The translations under genes and the position numbers were made by a program. From NCBI GenBank assembly GCA_963789885.1, contig CAWBNB010000018.1:78342-142341 (forward strand): a stretch of DNA of 64,000 nt, written 5' to 3'. The notes beneath the pieces were generated by a model that saw only the letters and a list, made by a program, of their open reading frames with translations, was not told where the DNA came from and ran no database searches. This DNA is from DATEDA01 sp963789885. Its GTDB lineage: Bacteria; Pseudomonadota; Gammaproteobacteria; Burkholderiales; SG8-39. The first letter of the stretch is position 1. Each line of letters opens with the position of its first letter. Below are positions 63,096-64,000 of the stretch, in pieces.

Positions 63096-64000
63096 ATGAC
63101 CGAAACGTTAGCAATCCGCTTGAACAAGCGGCGCCTCATCGAGAACCTGCGGTTCGCCTTCCCGAACCGGTACTCCGTCGTCACGGAGCTCTTGCAGAAC
63201 GCAAGACGCGCCGGCGCCACGTGCGTGGATCTCACGTACGAGCCCAGTGCGAAGCGCCTCGTGGTCCGGGACGACGGCTGCGGCATCGCGGACTTCCAGG
63301 CCCTCCTCACCCTCGGTGAGTCGGGCTGGAGCGAAGCGGTGCAGCGGACCGAGCATCCGTTCGGGCTCGGCTTCCTGCAGAGCCTCTACGCGGCGGCGAG
63401 CTGCGCCGTCGAGAGCAACGGGCAGCGGGTCCGGTTCGACACACGGGCGGCACTCGCCGGCGCGACGGTAGGCGTGGAGCGCGCGACCGATGCGCGCGGC
63501 ACGACCGTCACGCTCGAGGAGGTCGAGCTTCCCCACCTCGAGCGGGAGATCGCGCGGATGACGCGTGGTTTTCCGGTCCCGGTGCGGTACAACGGCGTGT
63601 TTCTCCGCCGTCCGCACGCGCCGGATGCCCTGCCCTTCGTCGAGACATCGATCGGGGTGGTGCATCTCGCCGGGCTCGAGGACGGTGATGGCGACGTGGG
63701 AGACCGCGGTCTACCTGCAGGGCCTGATGATCGAGGGTCCGAGAGGGCTCGGGCTTCCGTGCAACGTCGTGCACCTCGATCCGGCAGTGTTCCAGGCGCG
63801 GTTGCCGGACCGGGATCGCCTGATGGAGCAGGAGGCACAGCTCCGTAGGGTGGAGAAGGTGCTGGCGACGCTGTGGGGATCGCCTGATCGCGGCGAAGCG
63901 GGTCGCGACCCCGGAGGTGTTCATCGCGCGGTGCTTCCGCGCGGCGAGGATGTGGGGGCACGTCGATCTCTTCGACCACGTGCCGCTGCTCCCCGAGGGT
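63096..64000 (+). pseudogene. GHKL-fold ATPase, two frameshifts, runs off window
   Basis: GGAGG seven nt before MTETLAIRLNKRRLIENLRF. The ATP-binding fold is complete: N-box ELLQNARRAGAT, G1-box VVRDDGCGIADF, G2 EHPFGLGFLQS, as in Hsp90/MutL/histidine-kinase-like ATPases. Near 63690 the frame shifts to MATWETAVYLQGLMIEGPRG, LGLPCNVVHLDPAVFQARLP, and near 63885 again to AAKRVATPEVFIARCFRAAR, then MWGHVDLFDHVPLLPEG at the window end. Stand-alone GHKL ATPases of this kind occur on conjugative elements and near defence genes; role unknown. Confidence 0.7.

Overview
The window is GC-rich DNA from a Gram-negative bacterium. It is most likely a proteobacterium, possibly beta-proteobacterial: it carries paired exported c-type cytochromes, a FadL-type outer-membrane porin and NarL-type two-component modules. 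I infer the class from gene content only; no rRNA or tRNA gene was recognised.

Layout. (1) 0-21.3 kb: mostly minus-strand envelope and regulatory genes. These are an endonuclease/exonuclease/phosphatase-like protein, a YadA-head-repeat/S74-chaperone protein, a DUF7450-like protein plus two RoxA-like di-heme cytochromes, a secreted beta-helix protein, small unknown proteins, a frameshifted double-HTH LuxR regulator and a frameshifted FadL. A response regulator/sensor kinase (RR-HK) module occurs once intact (16.1-18.6 kb), once with the HK ruined (10.0-11.25 kb) and once as a relic (6.5-7.06 kb). A conserved ~90-bp sequence lies upstream of six genes or transcription units in the same relative orientation, and is probably a shared promoter or operator. 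(2) 21.9-34.6 kb: an island bounded by tyrosine-recombinase fragments and insertion sequences. It carries two adjacent giant genes (1787 and 1404 codons) that I cannot assign to a family. (3) 34.7-39.8 kb: mobile-element debris, with an IS630-family element nested inside an integrase-type IS end, a group II intron domain V relic and an intact integrase-core transposase. (4) 39.8-58.9 kb: a dense cluster of TIR or TIR-like genes with varied partner domains (SLOG, transmembrane plus WD40, helical, TPR, unknown), together with a patatin-like phospholipase and a DUF4062-like gene. This looks like a conflict/defence effector island. (5) 58.9-64 kb: an ICE/plasmid-type accessory module with an XRE-like regulator, a DUF932 protein, a DUF1845/AcaB-like protein and a GHKL ATPase that runs off the end.

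How the parts relate. Regions 2-5 look horizontally acquired: they hold many mobile-element ends, integrase relics (including an IntI-like fragment) and effector-type genes. The TIR proteins are probably independent NAD-consuming or signalling effectors with different sensor domains. The patatin, DUF4062-like and first TIR genes are co-oriented and may form one operon.

Caveat. An unusual number of otherwise intact-looking genes carry single frameshifts (endonuclease, LuxR, FadL, IS630 transposase, patatin x3, TIR-WD40, DUF932, GHKL x2). Either the region is decaying or the assembly has indel errors. Genes called pseudogene for one frameshift alone may be intact in the organism.
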